Below, piece after piece: positions 53,751 through 62,429 of a stretch of DNA of 64,000 nt (within the stretch, counting starts at the first letter, position 1; each line of letters starts with the position of its first letter). The stretch spans positions 601,694 to 665,693 of the forward strand of contig NZ_KB913013.1 of assembly GCF_000383955.1 (NCBI RefSeq). The letters are read 5' to 3'. The DNA comes from Rudanella lutea DSM 19387 (lineage in GTDB: Bacteria; Bacteroidota; Bacteroidia; Cytophagales; Spirosomataceae). Both the position numbers and the translations under genes were made by a program. The notes below the pieces were generated by a model. It was not told where the DNA came from. It made no database searches and saw nothing but the letters and a program-made list of their open reading frames with translations.

Positions 53751-55364
53751 ATGAAGACCTCAAACCCTCTCTATACCTTCTCCACGTACTCGTCCGGGTT
53801 ACTCCGCAGTGACCTCCCGGCCGGGTTATCCGTTTTTCTGGTTGCCCTCCCCCTCTGCCTTGGTATTGCGCTGGCATCGGGGGCTCCGCTGTTTTCGGGC
53901 CTGGTAGCGGGTATCGTCGGCGGAATCGTGGTTGGCTTTTTGTCGGGCTCCGAAATGAGCGTTAGTGGTCCGGCAGCCGGTTTGGCCGTTATTGTGGCCG
54001 ACGCCATCACAAATGTAGGGGCTTACGAAGTTTTCCTGGTAGGTGTTGTACTCGCCGGTGCCATTCAGCTTGGGTTGGGCCTGCTCAAAGCGGGTAAGCT
54101 GAGCAGCTTTTTTCCCGACTCTGTGATCAAGGGAATGCTGGTGGCTATCGGGATTGTGATTGTGCTCAAACAGATTCCGCACGCCCTCGGTCGGGACAAC
54201 GACTACGAGGGAGAGTTTGCGTTTCAGCAATTGGCCGACGGCGAAAACACCTTGTCTGAAATTTACCGGGCCGTCGAAACCGCCAGCATCGGCGCCCTGA
54301 TTATCAGCGCCGTATCCCTGGCACTTCTTATTGGCTGGGAGCGTTTGGCCGGCCGGGGCTGGCGTTTTTTCAAAACGCTGCCCGGAGCCCTGATGGTGGT
54401 ATTTGTAGGTATTGGCCTAAATGAGCTATTTCGGTTGTACATGCCCGAGTGGTACATGGGCGACACGGCCCATCAGCACATGGTACAGATTCCGGTGGTA
54501 GCAGCCGACAAACCCTGGTGGTCAATTTTCACATTTCCCGACTTTTCGGCTTTATCAAATCCCCGCATCTGGGCGGTAGGCGCTACCATTGCCATTGTGG
54601 CGAGTCTGGAAACGCTGCTTAACCTCGAAGCGGCCGATCAGCTCGACGAACAACGTCGGGTATCTTCAACGGATCAGGAGCTGATTGCGCAGGGCGTGGG
54701 CAATATGGTATCCGGGCTGATCGGCGGTTTGCCCGTAACATCAGTAGTGGTACGTACCTCCGCCAATGTGTTTAGCGGGGCCAAAACCCGCGTGTCGACC
54801 ATTGTACACGGGGTACTGCTGGCTATTGCGGTGTTTGCCGCCGGGTCGCTGCTCAACTACATTCCGCTGTCGTGTCTGGCGGCTATCCTGATTATGGTGG
54901 GCTACAAACTGGCCAAACCGAAAATCTTCAAGAGCATCTACAACGATGGCCTGAATCAGTTTATTCCGTTCATTCTGACGGTGCTTGGCATCATCTTCAC
55001 TGATTTGCTCATTGGCATCACCATTGGCGCTGTCATTGGCGTCCTGTTCATTCTGTACACAAACTCGCAGTCGACGGTAAAGGTGATCCGGCACGGCAAG
55101 CGCATCGAAATCAAGATTCTGAAGGATCTATACTTTTTAAGCAAGCCCCAGCTGAAAGTCATTCTGCGCACGTTGCAGCCCGGCGATCAGGTTATTGTTG
55201 ATGGTACAAATGCTCAATTCATTGATCACGACATCTACAACATGCTGCGCGACTACACCGAAACGGCCAAGGCGCAGGGGATTTCGTACGAACTGAAAAA
55301 CGTGATTAAAACGAAAAGTGCCCTCCCGAAAGTAGAGCCGATCAAAGAAGTACTGATCAGCTGA
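53751..55364 (+). CDS. SulP-family anion transporter with STAS domain
   Basis: The 537-residue transporter has the SulP consensus: SDLPAGLSVFLVALPLCLGIALASGAPLFSGLVAGIVGG, the SMSVSGPAAGLAV-like region near helix 3, and a C-terminal STAS domain (VIVDGTNAQFIDHDIYNML). Members carry sulfate, bicarbonate or dicarboxylates; in Bacteroidota this subgroup is often near carbonic anhydrase genes, but none is seen here. The ATG at 53751 gives the standard N-terminus; the frame extends back to 53610, but that stretch lies in the promoter region of the divergent methyltransferase. Confidence 0.9.
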   Translation: MKTSNPLYTFSTYSSGLLRSDLPAGLSVFLVALPLCLGIALASGAPLFSGLVAGIVGGIVVGFLSGSEMSVSGPAAGLAVIVADAITNVGAYEVFLVGVVLAGAIQLGLGLLKAGKLSSFFPDSVIKGMLVAIGIVIVLKQIPHALGRDNDYEGEFAFQQLADGENTLSEIYRAVETASIGALIISAVSLALLIGWERLAGRGWRFFKTLPGALMVVFVGIGLNELFRLYMPEWYMGDTAHQHMVQIPVVAADKPWWSIFTFPDFSALSNPRIWAVGATIAIVASLETLLNLEAADQLDEQRRVSSTDQELIAQGVGNMVSGLIGGLPVTSVVVRTSANVFSGAKTRVSTIVHGVLLAIAVFAAGSLLNYIPLSCLAAILIMVGYKLAKPKIFKSIYNDGLNQFIPFILTVLGIIFTDLLIGITIGAVIGVLFILYTNSQSTVKVIRHGKRIEIKILKDLYFLSKPQLKVILRTLQPGDQVIVDGTNAQFIDHDIYNMLRDYTETAKAQGISYELKNVIKTKSALPKVEPIKEVLIS

Positions 55365-55384
55365 TACGCTTAAAGATAAAATAC

Positions 55385-55429
55385 AGCGGCCCGCTGTGTG
55401 GTTTATCCAACTCCACACAGCGGGCCGCT
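55385..55429. terminator. Terminator after the SulP gene
   Basis: A perfect 17-bp inverted repeat, 55385-55401 with 55413-55429, followed by T5 on the plus strand. It lies 20 bp after the SulP stop. Its T-run overlaps the stop codon of the minus-strand LysR-HTH gene. Confidence 0.9.
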
Positions 55430-55431
55430 TT

Positions 55432-55716
55432 TTAATTACACACCGCGAGCTCTTTACGGTTTAGTTGCCGGGCAAACTGCTCCAGGGCACGTACCTCGGC
55501 CACAATACCCCGCGCTTTCTGGAGAATAAGCTCCCCCTCCAGTGTCGGAACAACGGGCACTTGCTGACGATTAAAAATCTCGATATTCAGGTGGGCTTCA
55601 AGACAACGGATTTGCTGACTCAGGGTAGGCTGTGTTATGCAGCACCGATCCGCAGCCCGGGTAAAGCTGCGCTCCGTATCAACGGCAATAATGTATTCCA
55701 ACTGGCGGAGTAACAT
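55432..55716 (-). CDS. LysR-type HTH domain alone (truncated regulator or HTH-only protein)
   Basis: The 94-residue product is only the N-terminal DNA-binding half of a LysR-type regulator: LLRQLEYIIAVDTERSFTRAADRCCITQPTLSQQIRCLE is the winged helix-turn-helix, followed by the linker helix. The effector-binding domain, normally about 200 residues, is missing, and the frame stops at the SulP terminator. It is either a true short regulator or the remnant of a truncated gene. The HTH looks intact, so DNA binding may persist. It diverges from the first porin-like gene, which it might control. Confidence 0.7.
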   Translation of the reverse strand: MLLRQLEYIIAVDTERSFTRAADRCCITQPTLSQQIRCLEAHLNIEIFNRQQVPVVPTLEGELILQKARGIVAEVRALEQFARQLNRKELAVCN

Positions 55717-55792
55717 AAAGGCAAGCAGTTAAGGTGGTTGATGAATGTATTCTCAAACTGATTGCTCTGCGTTTTGTTGGCTTTGCAAAAGA

Positions 55793-55800
55793 TAATTTTG
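55793..55800 (+). promoter_or_regulatory. Bacteroidota -7 element (TAATTTTG) before the porin-like gene
   Basis: TAATTTTG fits TAnnTTTG exactly. TTTG words at 55773-55776 and 55782-55785 lie upstream, but spacing is shorter than the usual 19 bp. It would give a leader of about 135 nt before the ATG at 55943. Confidence 0.45.
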
Positions 55801-55942
55801 GTAAAATACTATAGATAAACCTCGTTCTACACGCTCAGAAAGGCATTATTGATAGTATCTATTTGACCTCATACGTGCCGCCCAATAAACTTTGTGCAAG
55901 TTTTTATCAAATGAATACAAACACTTCACAAACGTTTCGTTT

Positions 55943-57616
55943 ATGCTCAGTCCCTTACGGCATGCACTTTTGGGTATTTTACTGCTTGGCTCCGCACTGA
56001 TTTGTTCACCGGCTTCAGCCCAGGGTTACTGGGCCGGTTCCAACTACAAGAATGGTTTAAGATTGTACCTGAACAAAGACAGTACGAGCTTCATCCGACT
56101 ACTCATGTGGTCGCAGATCTGGATGCGCTGGCAACAGCAAAACCCCGGTACCAGTATTTCCGGCAACAACAACGTGCCACAAACCTGGGATGTGGGTATT
56201 CGGCGGAGCCGGATTTTAATGCACGGGCAACTGACCCCCCGCATTCTGGTTTTCTGGATTATCGGTGCCAACAACCAGACCTTCAATACCGGGGGCGGGG
56301 GCCTACTGACGGGCCCCGATGGCGTCACCGATGGCAAACGGCAGTCGGTGTTTGTACACGATGCCTGGACCGAGTTTAAAGCCAGCCGGGCGTTCTCGTT
56401 CGGAGCGGGGTTGCTGACCTGGTCAGGGCTGTCGCGTTTGTCCAATGCCGCAACGCTCAACTTCCTTACGCTCGACTCTCCGCTTTACGGCTGGGCATTG
56501 CTCGATGCCAACGATCAGTTTGCCCGCACGTTTGGCCTGTATGCCAAGGGGGAGATTGGTAAACTCAGCTACAGAGCCGTGCTGACAAAGCCCTTCACCA
56601 TTCCCGAAGCGGCCACCGGCTGGACAACCCCTTACTCGCAGGCACAACGCACGGGCGCAGCCCCTATGACCACGCTGGCCGGGCGCGGGGCAGGCTGGGC
56701 CGCCGGCCTCACGGCACTACCCAACGCGTACAATATCTCCCAGTATAACTCTCGTACACTCAACAAACCGCTGTACCAGTTGTACACCACCTACGATTTC
56801 TTTGAGCAGGAAAGCCAGACCCTGCCGTTTATGGTTGGCTCGTATCTGGGTACCAAAAAAGTATTCAATATTGGGGGTGGTTTCATGATTCAGCCCGACG
56901 CCATGTGGCACCGCTCACCCATTTCGGCCACGCCAACCATTCCGGCGGGGGTATCGCTTACGGCGCAACAAACAAGCGAACTTCAGGCTGGGCGGTATCC
57001 GGCCGCGATTACAGGTTTTTCGTCGCTGCCAGAGAATCAGCGTATTGCTTTGCAAACAGCCAACGTCGATACAACCGTGACTGCCATGAAGCATTTTGCC
57101 CTCGATAGCTTTCTGGAGCTCCCGCTGGGGCCCGAAGGAGAAAACCGCTCGTCGCTGACGGCCTACGCGGCTCATTACTGGTTCAACTACGGTCCCAACT
57201 TTGTGCGCAACGCTGGCACCATGAACTTAGCCAGTGCACCCACGCAACCCGGTTCGCAGCCACAGGCTTTCAATGGAGCCGGCAATACGTACCCAACCTG
57301 GGGCACGGGCACTGTGTTTCATGTGCAAGCCGGGTATATGTTCCCCCGGGCCTGGACGCGCAGCTTTGGTCAGTTTCAACCGTATGTGTCGTACAGCCGG
57401 GCTAATTTTGAGCGGCTCAATCAGCCCTACAACCTGCTCGAAGGGGGTCTGAACTGGTTGCTGGCCGGGCACAATGCCAAGATTACGGTACATTACCGCC
57501 CCCGCCCAATTTATTCGGCGGCCACCAACGAAATACCCGGACAGGAGGGCCTTGGCGGTATGCGGATTACAGACCGGAAATCCGAAATTATTACCCAGTT
57601 TTTCATCTTTTTCTAA
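55943..57616 (+). CDS. Porin-like outer-membrane protein, copy 1
   Basis: The 557-residue protein has a signal peptide ending in SPASAQ, which sets the start at ATG 55943 over an upstream in-frame TTG. The mature protein is a beta-barrel with repeated amphipathic strands (RLLMWSQIWMRWQQ, RRSRILMHGQLTPRILVFWIIGANNQTF) and ends in ITQFFIFF. It is clearly homologous to the protein at 58721: shared words include MWxQIWxRxxQxNPGT, NNQTF and STLNFL-like ATLNFLTLDSP. Such porins pass small solutes. With the downstream symporter this suggests an uptake locus. Confidence 0.78.
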   Translation: MLSPLRHALLGILLLGSALICSPASAQGYWAGSNYKNGLRLYLNKDSTSFIRLLMWSQIWMRWQQQNPGTSISGNNNVPQTWDVGIRRSRILMHGQLTPRILVFWIIGANNQTFNTGGGGLLTGPDGVTDGKRQSVFVHDAWTEFKASRAFSFGAGLLTWSGLSRLSNAATLNFLTLDSPLYGWALLDANDQFARTFGLYAKGEIGKLSYRAVLTKPFTIPEAATGWTTPYSQAQRTGAAPMTTLAGRGAGWAAGLTALPNAYNISQYNSRTLNKPLYQLYTTYDFFEQESQTLPFMVGSYLGTKKVFNIGGGFMIQPDAMWHRSPISATPTIPAGVSLTAQQTSELQAGRYPAAITGFSSLPENQRIALQTANVDTTVTAMKHFALDSFLELPLGPEGENRSSLTAYAAHYWFNYGPNFVRNAGTMNLASAPTQPGSQPQAFNGAGNTYPTWGTGTVFHVQAGYMFPRAWTRSFGQFQPYVSYSRANFERLNQPYNLLEGGLNWLLAGHNAKITVHYRPRPIYSAATNEIPGQEGLGGMRITDRKSEIITQFFIFF

Positions 57617-57626
57617 CCGCCACCGT

Positions 57627-58076
57627 ATGAAAAGGGCCTCCTTCCTCTACTTGTCTGTGCTGTTGCTGATGGGGCTTCAGACCAGCTGCATCAATACCAA
57701 ACCCCGTCCCATGTATATCCCATGCGCCGTATCGCAGGATGTGTTTGTAGAACGCTGTACCAAACTATTGACCGACAACGGCTACAAGATCATCGAGGCA
57801 AACCCCACCCTGGCACGGGTACGGGCTACCAAGGCACAGAGCCAATCCAATCAGGGCGAAAATATGCAGTACAATGGCCCCTATCTGTTCGATGCCACCT
57901 ACACACAGGGAAGCAACATTATCGTTAGTGTGGCTACTACGATTCGGGTGTATCAGGCCGACGAGGCCCCGTTTGTGCTGCAAACGCATAATGAAAGCCG
58001 CAATACCAGTTCGGCCGACAAAAAATACTTTGTGCCTATTCTGAACGGCCTACGGAAAGTGTGCGCCCAGCCCTAG
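57627..58076 (+). CDS. Small lipoprotein of the porin locus
   Basis: The 149-residue product has a lipoprotein signal ending GLQTSC (Cys21). The mature part has a compact alpha/beta pattern (QDVFVERCTKLLTDNGYKIIEANPTLARVRATKA...) followed by strands, similar in layout to small DUF4136-like or YfiO-like lipoproteins but not assignable. ATG 57627 is chosen from the signal. It lies 10 bp after the first porin gene and is likely cotranscribed with it, so it may assist that porin or its substrate binding. Confidence 0.65.
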   Translation: MKRASFLYLSVLLLMGLQTSCINTKPRPMYIPCAVSQDVFVERCTKLLTDNGYKIIEANPTLARVRATKAQSQSNQGENMQYNGPYLFDATYTQGSNIIVSVATTIRVYQADEAPFVLQTHNESRNTSSADKKYFVPILNGLRKVCAQP

Positions 58077-58177
58077 CGGAAAACGGACAAAATAAAAGGA
58101 TAGCAAGATAGAATTAGCTTAATCCGCTAATTTGCTATACATTCGCTAATTAACTATAGATTTTGTCCTACGCCCGC

Positions 58178-58597
58178 ATGGCAACGCCCAAATGCCCTAA
58201 GTGTTCAAACACAAACGCCGTTCGTAATGGCGTACTCAATGGTCGGCAACGGTTTCGCTGCAAACAGTGCCACTACAACTTTACGGTTGAAAAAGCAGGA
58301 AAGAGTATCAGCAGCTACTATGTAATCAAGGCGCTACAGCTTTATATTGAGGGCGTTAGCTACCGCGAGATCGAACGGCTGCTGGGTGTAAGTCACGTTT
58401 CGGTAATGAACTGGGTAAAAAAATACCAGATCAAAGTACCTGAAAACAACAACTATCACCCCACCTATAAAATACTCAGCAACAAAGAGTTAGCGGAGTA
58501 TTTCAGCAAACCGGAGAATGTGAGTGGCGCGGGCATGATCGTGACGGAGCTGGGCGACAAATTTATGCTGATCAAGTGGGAGCGATTCCGGGAGTAA
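58178..58597 (+). CDS. IS1-InsA-like zinc-ribbon/HTH protein
   Basis: The 139-residue protein has an N-terminal zinc ribbon (CPKCSNTNAVRNGVLNGRQRFRCKQC) and a helix-turn-helix (YREIERLLGVSHVSVMNWVKKY), the build of InsA of IS1-type elements. A C-terminal tail of about 50 residues (HPTYKILSNKELAEYFSKPENVSG...) is unrelated to transposase catalytic domains. No InsB partner, inverted repeats or target duplications were seen. It is either a domesticated transposase used as a transcription factor or a leftover of an element. It sits between the two porin units and may control them (inference). Confidence 0.72.
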   Translation: MATPKCPKCSNTNAVRNGVLNGRQRFRCKQCHYNFTVEKAGKSISSYYVIKALQLYIEGVSYREIERLLGVSHVSVMNWVKKYQIKVPENNNYHPTYKILSNKELAEYFSKPENVSGAGMIVTELGDKFMLIKWERFRE

Positions 58598-58720
58598 GAG
58601 GATGACGAGGGAATATCTATAGGTTTTAGCATAGCTATAGCATCTATTTCCTTTGGATGAGAGAGATGAGCAGTTTTGACCTGGTTTTCACGACCACCTA
58701 AACCGCTACTTGTCTTAACT

Positions 58721-60136
58721 ATGTTGTCCCGTTCCGTAACGTTTACGCTGGCGTTGGCTCTGCTGAGCCTGGCCACCCCCACCCGGCTGCGAGCCCAGGG
58801 TTCGAGTGAGTATGGTTCTGGTCTCAAATTCAATCTGAGCCCGGATGGTACCAAGTACGCACGCATTATTATGTGGAATCAGATCTGGTTCCGATCCATG
58901 CAAATGAACCCCGGAACAACCGTCAACGGTACTCCAACCGACCGGCTCACCGACGTGGGCGCCCGTCGGCTCCGGTTGTTGGGGTACGCCCAGATTTCGC
59001 CCCGCTACCTGATTCTGGTGCATGCCGGTATCAACAACCAGACGTTTGTCAACGGCGGGGCCTCGGGCAGCAGCGGCACGGGCGGCTATGGGCAGGGTAA
59101 GAAACCCGGCATTTTCTTCCACGATGTCTGGAATGAATACGCGGTCGTTCCGGCCGGTAAGAAACCCGACGGTTCGGCGGTTAAAAACACGCTTTACCTC
59201 GGTGCGGGGCTGCATTACTGGCACGGGGTTTCGCGCATGACATCGGCCAGTACGCTCAACTTTCTGGCCATTGATGCCCCCATTTTCAACTGGCCGCTCA
59301 TCGAAAACTCCGATCAGTTTGCCCGCTTGTTTGGGGTGTACGCCAAGGGAAAGCTGGGCAAGTTTGAGTACCGGCTCAACTACAATAAGCCGTTTGCCAC
59401 CAACCAGACTCCGCCCACATCGGGCACGGTGGTTACGCCCGATGTAGCCGTCGACAACAACGGGGTAAGTAAAATGTCGTACGGCGCGTACTTAGAGTAT
59501 CAGTTTCTGGATCAGGAGGCTAATATTTTGCCCTTCAAGGTTGGCACGTATGTGGGCACCAAACGAGTGTTTAACATCGGCGCGGGTTTCTACCGGCAAC
59601 CCGAGGGAACCCGCTATTACAGTGGGGGCAGTCTGAAACCGAGTGATATTAATCTGTTTTCTGTGGATATGTTCGCGGATCTGCCTTTTGACGACAAGAA
59701 GAAGAATATGGCCCTGACCGCCTACAGTGTCTTCTACGACTACAATTTTGGTCCTAACTATATCCGAAACCTGGGCATTATGAACCCCGGTGCCAACAAC
59801 CCTGCTTTCGAGGGTAAGCGGGCACTGGCCGGGCCGGGCGATGCCCGCCCGCTGCTCGGTACGGGGCAGATCTGGTACACGCAGGCTGGCTTATTGCTGC
59901 CCAAAACGACTGACAAGCCCAAAATGCGGGTGCAGCCGTTCGCAGCCTATACCTACAAGAATCTGGAAGCACTCGGCAAGGCAGGTAGCTATTACGACCT
60001 GGGCTGTAACTTCTACCTCGATGGGCATCATGCCAAAATTACCCCCCAGTGGTCTGTACGGCCTATTTACACCGACAAGAACACTATCAGCGATTACAAA
60101 GGGGAGTTTCTGTTGCAGGCTCAAATTTACCTGTAA
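58721..60136 (+). CDS. Porin-like outer-membrane protein, copy 2
   Basis: The 471-residue protein is a paralogue of the 55943 product, with a signal peptide ending near RLRAQ and beta-barrel strands such as RIIMWNQIWFRSMQMNPGTT, INNQTF and STLNFLAIDAPIFNW, ending in FLLQAQIYL. ATG 58721 precedes the signal; a longer open frame from 58676 is not used. It is followed 56 bp later by the MHS symporter gene and is probably its outer-membrane partner. The two porins may differ in solute choice or condition of use. Confidence 0.8.
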   Translation: MLSRSVTFTLALALLSLATPTRLRAQGSSEYGSGLKFNLSPDGTKYARIIMWNQIWFRSMQMNPGTTVNGTPTDRLTDVGARRLRLLGYAQISPRYLILVHAGINNQTFVNGGASGSSGTGGYGQGKKPGIFFHDVWNEYAVVPAGKKPDGSAVKNTLYLGAGLHYWHGVSRMTSASTLNFLAIDAPIFNWPLIENSDQFARLFGVYAKGKLGKFEYRLNYNKPFATNQTPPTSGTVVTPDVAVDNNGVSKMSYGAYLEYQFLDQEANILPFKVGTYVGTKRVFNIGAGFYRQPEGTRYYSGGSLKPSDINLFSVDMFADLPFDDKKKNMALTAYSVFYDYNFGPNYIRNLGIMNPGANNPAFEGKRALAGPGDARPLLGTGQIWYTQAGLLLPKTTDKPKMRVQPFAAYTYKNLEALGKAGSYYDLGCNFYLDGHHAKITPQWSVRPIYTDKNTISDYKGEFLLQAQIYL

Positions 60137-60192
60137 CCCATTTTTCACAAACGCATCGTATTCCAATTAACCAATAAAACCTTATTTCTCCC

Positions 60193-61776
60193 ATGGTATC
60201 AGAACCAACAACCGCTAAGGCCAGCAGCACCCGCACGCTTGTGAGCGTTATCGGGGCATCGTCTGTCGGGACGCTCATTGAGTGGTACGACTTTTACATC
60301 TTCGGCTCACTGGCCACGGTGCTGGCCACCAAATTTTTCCCCGAAGGCAACCCAACAGCCGCTTTCCTTTCTACACTGGCTACGTTTGCCGCCGGTTTTG
60401 TGGTGCGTCCGTTCGGGGCCCTGTTTTTCGGGCGGCTGGGCGACCTCATCGGCCGGAAATACACCTTCATGGTTACCCTGATGCTGATGGGGGGCGCCAC
60501 GTTTGCCATCGGCCTGATTCCGAGTTACGAAACCATTGGCTTTCTGGCCCCGCTGCTGGTATTGATCCTACGTTTGCTGCAGGGGCTGGCGCTCGGGGGC
60601 GAATATGGCGGTGCTGCCACCTACGTAGCCGAGCACTCACCAGCCGACAAGCGCGGCTTCTGGACCTCGTGGATTCAGATTACTGCCACTGCGGGTTTGT
60701 TTGTATCGCTGATCGTGATTCTGATCACCCGCACCTCGATGAGCAAAGAGGCTTTCGATGATTGGGGCTGGCGGGTGCCGTTCTGGGTGTCAGTCCTGAT
60801 GGTGTACGTATCGTTCATTATCCGGCGCAACATGAGCGAGTCGCCCCTGTTTGCCAAAGCGAAGGCCGAGGGCAAAACGTCGACCAATCCGCTTAAAGAA
60901 AGCTTTGGCAATAAGTACAACTTCAAGTTTGTGTTGTTGGCCCTGTTTGGTGCCACCATGGGGCAAGGCGTAGTTTGGTACACGGGGCAGTTTTACGCCA
61001 TGAGCTTCATCAAAACGGTGTGTAACGTCGACGCCATTCAGGCCGATAGCCTCATGAGTGTAGCCCTGCTGATGGGTACTCCTTTCTTTATCGTGTTTGG
61101 CTGGCTGTCCGACAAAATCGGCCGGAAAGGCATCATGCTCGTAGGTATGCTGGTAGCTCTGCTTACGTATCGCCCTATTTACGAACGGATGTACCAAACC
61201 ACCAACGTGGCTAATAAACAGGAGGTAGCCGCTGCCACCACCGTCGACTCGGTGGTAACGGCCGACCCCAAAGTAGCGGGCCTGTCGATTATGACCAAGA
61301 CCGTGAAAAAAGAGTACACCGACGGCACCAAACTAACCGAAGTCACGAAGCTCAAAATGCCGAGCGATCCCGCTGCCGAACCAGCTAAACCAGAAATCAA
61401 GAAAACGCTGACCCTCAACGACAGCGACCGCTGGACGCTCATCTGGCTCGTGTTTATCCAGGTGATTTACGTAACACTGGTGTATGGTCCTATTGCGGCC
61501 TTCCTCGTCGAGATGTTCCCCACCAAGATTCGGTACACATCCATGTCGCTGCCATACCACATTGGCAACGGGGTATTTGGCGGTCTGCTGCCAGCGGTGG
61601 CTACCTACCTCGCTACGGGTGCTAAAGACGCCAACATAGCGGCCGAAAAAGCCGGTGCGGCCCTACCCTACGCAGCACCGTACCTCGAAGGCCTCTGGTA
61701 CCCGATTATTGTGGCAGCTGTAAGCTTCGTGATTGGCGTACTGTACATCAAAAACCGGCCATCGGCGGCTGACTAA
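60193..61776 (+). CDS. MHS-family (MFS) carboxylate/metabolite:proton symporter
   Basis: The 527-residue protein is a metabolite:H+ symporter: GTLIEWYDFYIFGSLATVLA at helix 1, RPFGALFFGRLGDLIGRKYTF as the MFS signature, and RLLQGLALGGEYGGAATYVAEH on helix 4/5. Relatives carry dicarboxylates, shikimate, alpha-ketoglutarate or proline/betaine. About residues 328-415 form a hydrophilic insert between late helices (NVANKQEVAAATTVDSVV...), absent in standard members. It lies 56 bp after porin copy 2 and precedes two small membrane genes. Confidence 0.86.
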   Translation: MVSEPTTAKASSTRTLVSVIGASSVGTLIEWYDFYIFGSLATVLATKFFPEGNPTAAFLSTLATFAAGFVVRPFGALFFGRLGDLIGRKYTFMVTLMLMGGATFAIGLIPSYETIGFLAPLLVLILRLLQGLALGGEYGGAATYVAEHSPADKRGFWTSWIQITATAGLFVSLIVILITRTSMSKEAFDDWGWRVPFWVSVLMVYVSFIIRRNMSESPLFAKAKAEGKTSTNPLKESFGNKYNFKFVLLALFGATMGQGVVWYTGQFYAMSFIKTVCNVDAIQADSLMSVALLMGTPFFIVFGWLSDKIGRKGIMLVGMLVALLTYRPIYERMYQTTNVANKQEVAAATTVDSVVTADPKVAGLSIMTKTVKKEYTDGTKLTEVTKLKMPSDPAAEPAKPEIKKTLTLNDSDRWTLIWLVFIQVIYVTLVYGPIAAFLVEMFPTKIRYTSMSLPYHIGNGVFGGLLPAVATYLATGAKDANIAAEKAGAALPYAAPYLEGLWYPIIVAAVSFVIGVLYIKNRPSAAD

Positions 61777-61788
61777 CTAACCCTTACC

Positions 61789-61817
61789 CGTTGGCGGGCT
61801 AACTACACCCGCCAACG
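61789..61817 (+). terminator. Hairpin after the MHS symporter gene
   Basis: CGTTGGCGGG (61789-61798) pairs perfectly with CCCGCCAACG (61808-61817) over a 9-nt loop, 12 bp past the stop codon. A T-run is lacking, so it may be an attenuator that lowers expression of the next gene. Confidence 0.55.
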
Positions 61818-61857
61818 CCCTAATCATTCAAAAAAACAGCATAAACCGTTTAAAGAC

Positions 61858-62094
61858 ATGGACGCAATCAAACGAATAATGGGTGTTGTATGGCTTGGCC
61901 TGGCCGCAGTGTGTGGCTACTACGGCCTTACCGCCTTTGGGTTACCCAAACTATCGACGGGTAAACAGGAAGATCTCGTGTTTGGCATCATCATCGTATT
62001 TGTCTTGATGCCGATTATCGTGGGAGGTCTGGCTACGTTTGGGCTGTACGCACTTCAGGGCGAGTACAGCGACGGGGCCAGCCGAAATGAGTAG
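61858..62094 (+). CDS. Small two-helix membrane protein (DUF6814-like)
   Basis: The 78-residue protein has two membrane helices (RIMGVVWLGLAAVCGYYGLTAF and LVFGIIIVFVLMPIIVGGLATFGLYALQ) and a polar C-terminus. Similar small proteins occur after MHS-type symporters in Cytophagales and are grouped as DUF6814. It may be an accessory to the symporter. It is followed by a strong hairpin that would end the transport operon. Confidence 0.65.
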   Translation: MDAIKRIMGVVWLGLAAVCGYYGLTAFGLPKLSTGKQEDLVFGIIIVFVLMPIIVGGLATFGLYALQGEYSDGASRNE

Positions 62095-62138
62095 GGTTTC
62101 TGGCTAACCGTCAGAAAATCGGATTGGAAGATACAGGC

Positions 62139-62168
62139 AAACGCTGCACCCGACTGGGTGCAGCGTTT
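62139..62168 (+). terminator. Strong hairpin ending the transport operon
   Basis: AAACGCTGCACCC (62139-62151) pairs perfectly with GGGTGCAGCGTTT (62156-62168) across a 4-nt loop, followed by CTATCCC. It lies 45 bp past the small membrane gene. Confidence 0.7.
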
Positions 62169-62216
62169 CTATCCCGACCCGACCTTCAGCGCTTGTTCTA
62201 CTCACCGTAACTTGTC

Positions 62217-62429
62217 ATGAAAACGAAGCGGCTACTTTTCATCAGTCTCCTGTTTGCAGTACTCCTCAACGAACCAGTACTATCAATTGTGAACCAGCCC
62301 CGGTTGCTGGCCGGGATTCCGCTCACGTATGCCTATATTTTGCTGGTTTGGGGGCTGATGATTATCGTACTCGTGGCTGTTTTAAATAAACACCAGAACA
62401 CCGACGACTCGCCCCACGCCGATGAATAG
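62217..62429 (+). CDS. Small membrane protein preceding an SSS-type sensor
   Basis: The 70-residue protein has two membrane helices (LLFISLLFAVLLNEPVLSIV and IPLTYAYILLVWGLMIIVLVAVLN) and a polar tail HQNTDDSPHADE. Its stop codon overlaps the start of the sensor gene (ATG at 62422 inside the last codons), showing tight coupling. Small proteins of this layout (DUF3311-like) accompany sodium:solute symporters and may be accessory subunits. Confidence 0.65.
   Translation: MKTKRLLFISLLFAVLLNEPVLSIVNQPRLLAGIPLTYAYILLVWGLMIIVLVAVLNKHQNTDDSPHADE

Noticed and set aside
58178-58597. Complete IS1 insertion sequence
   Set aside because: There is no InsB reading frame, no terminal inverted repeat and no target duplication around the InsA-like gene.
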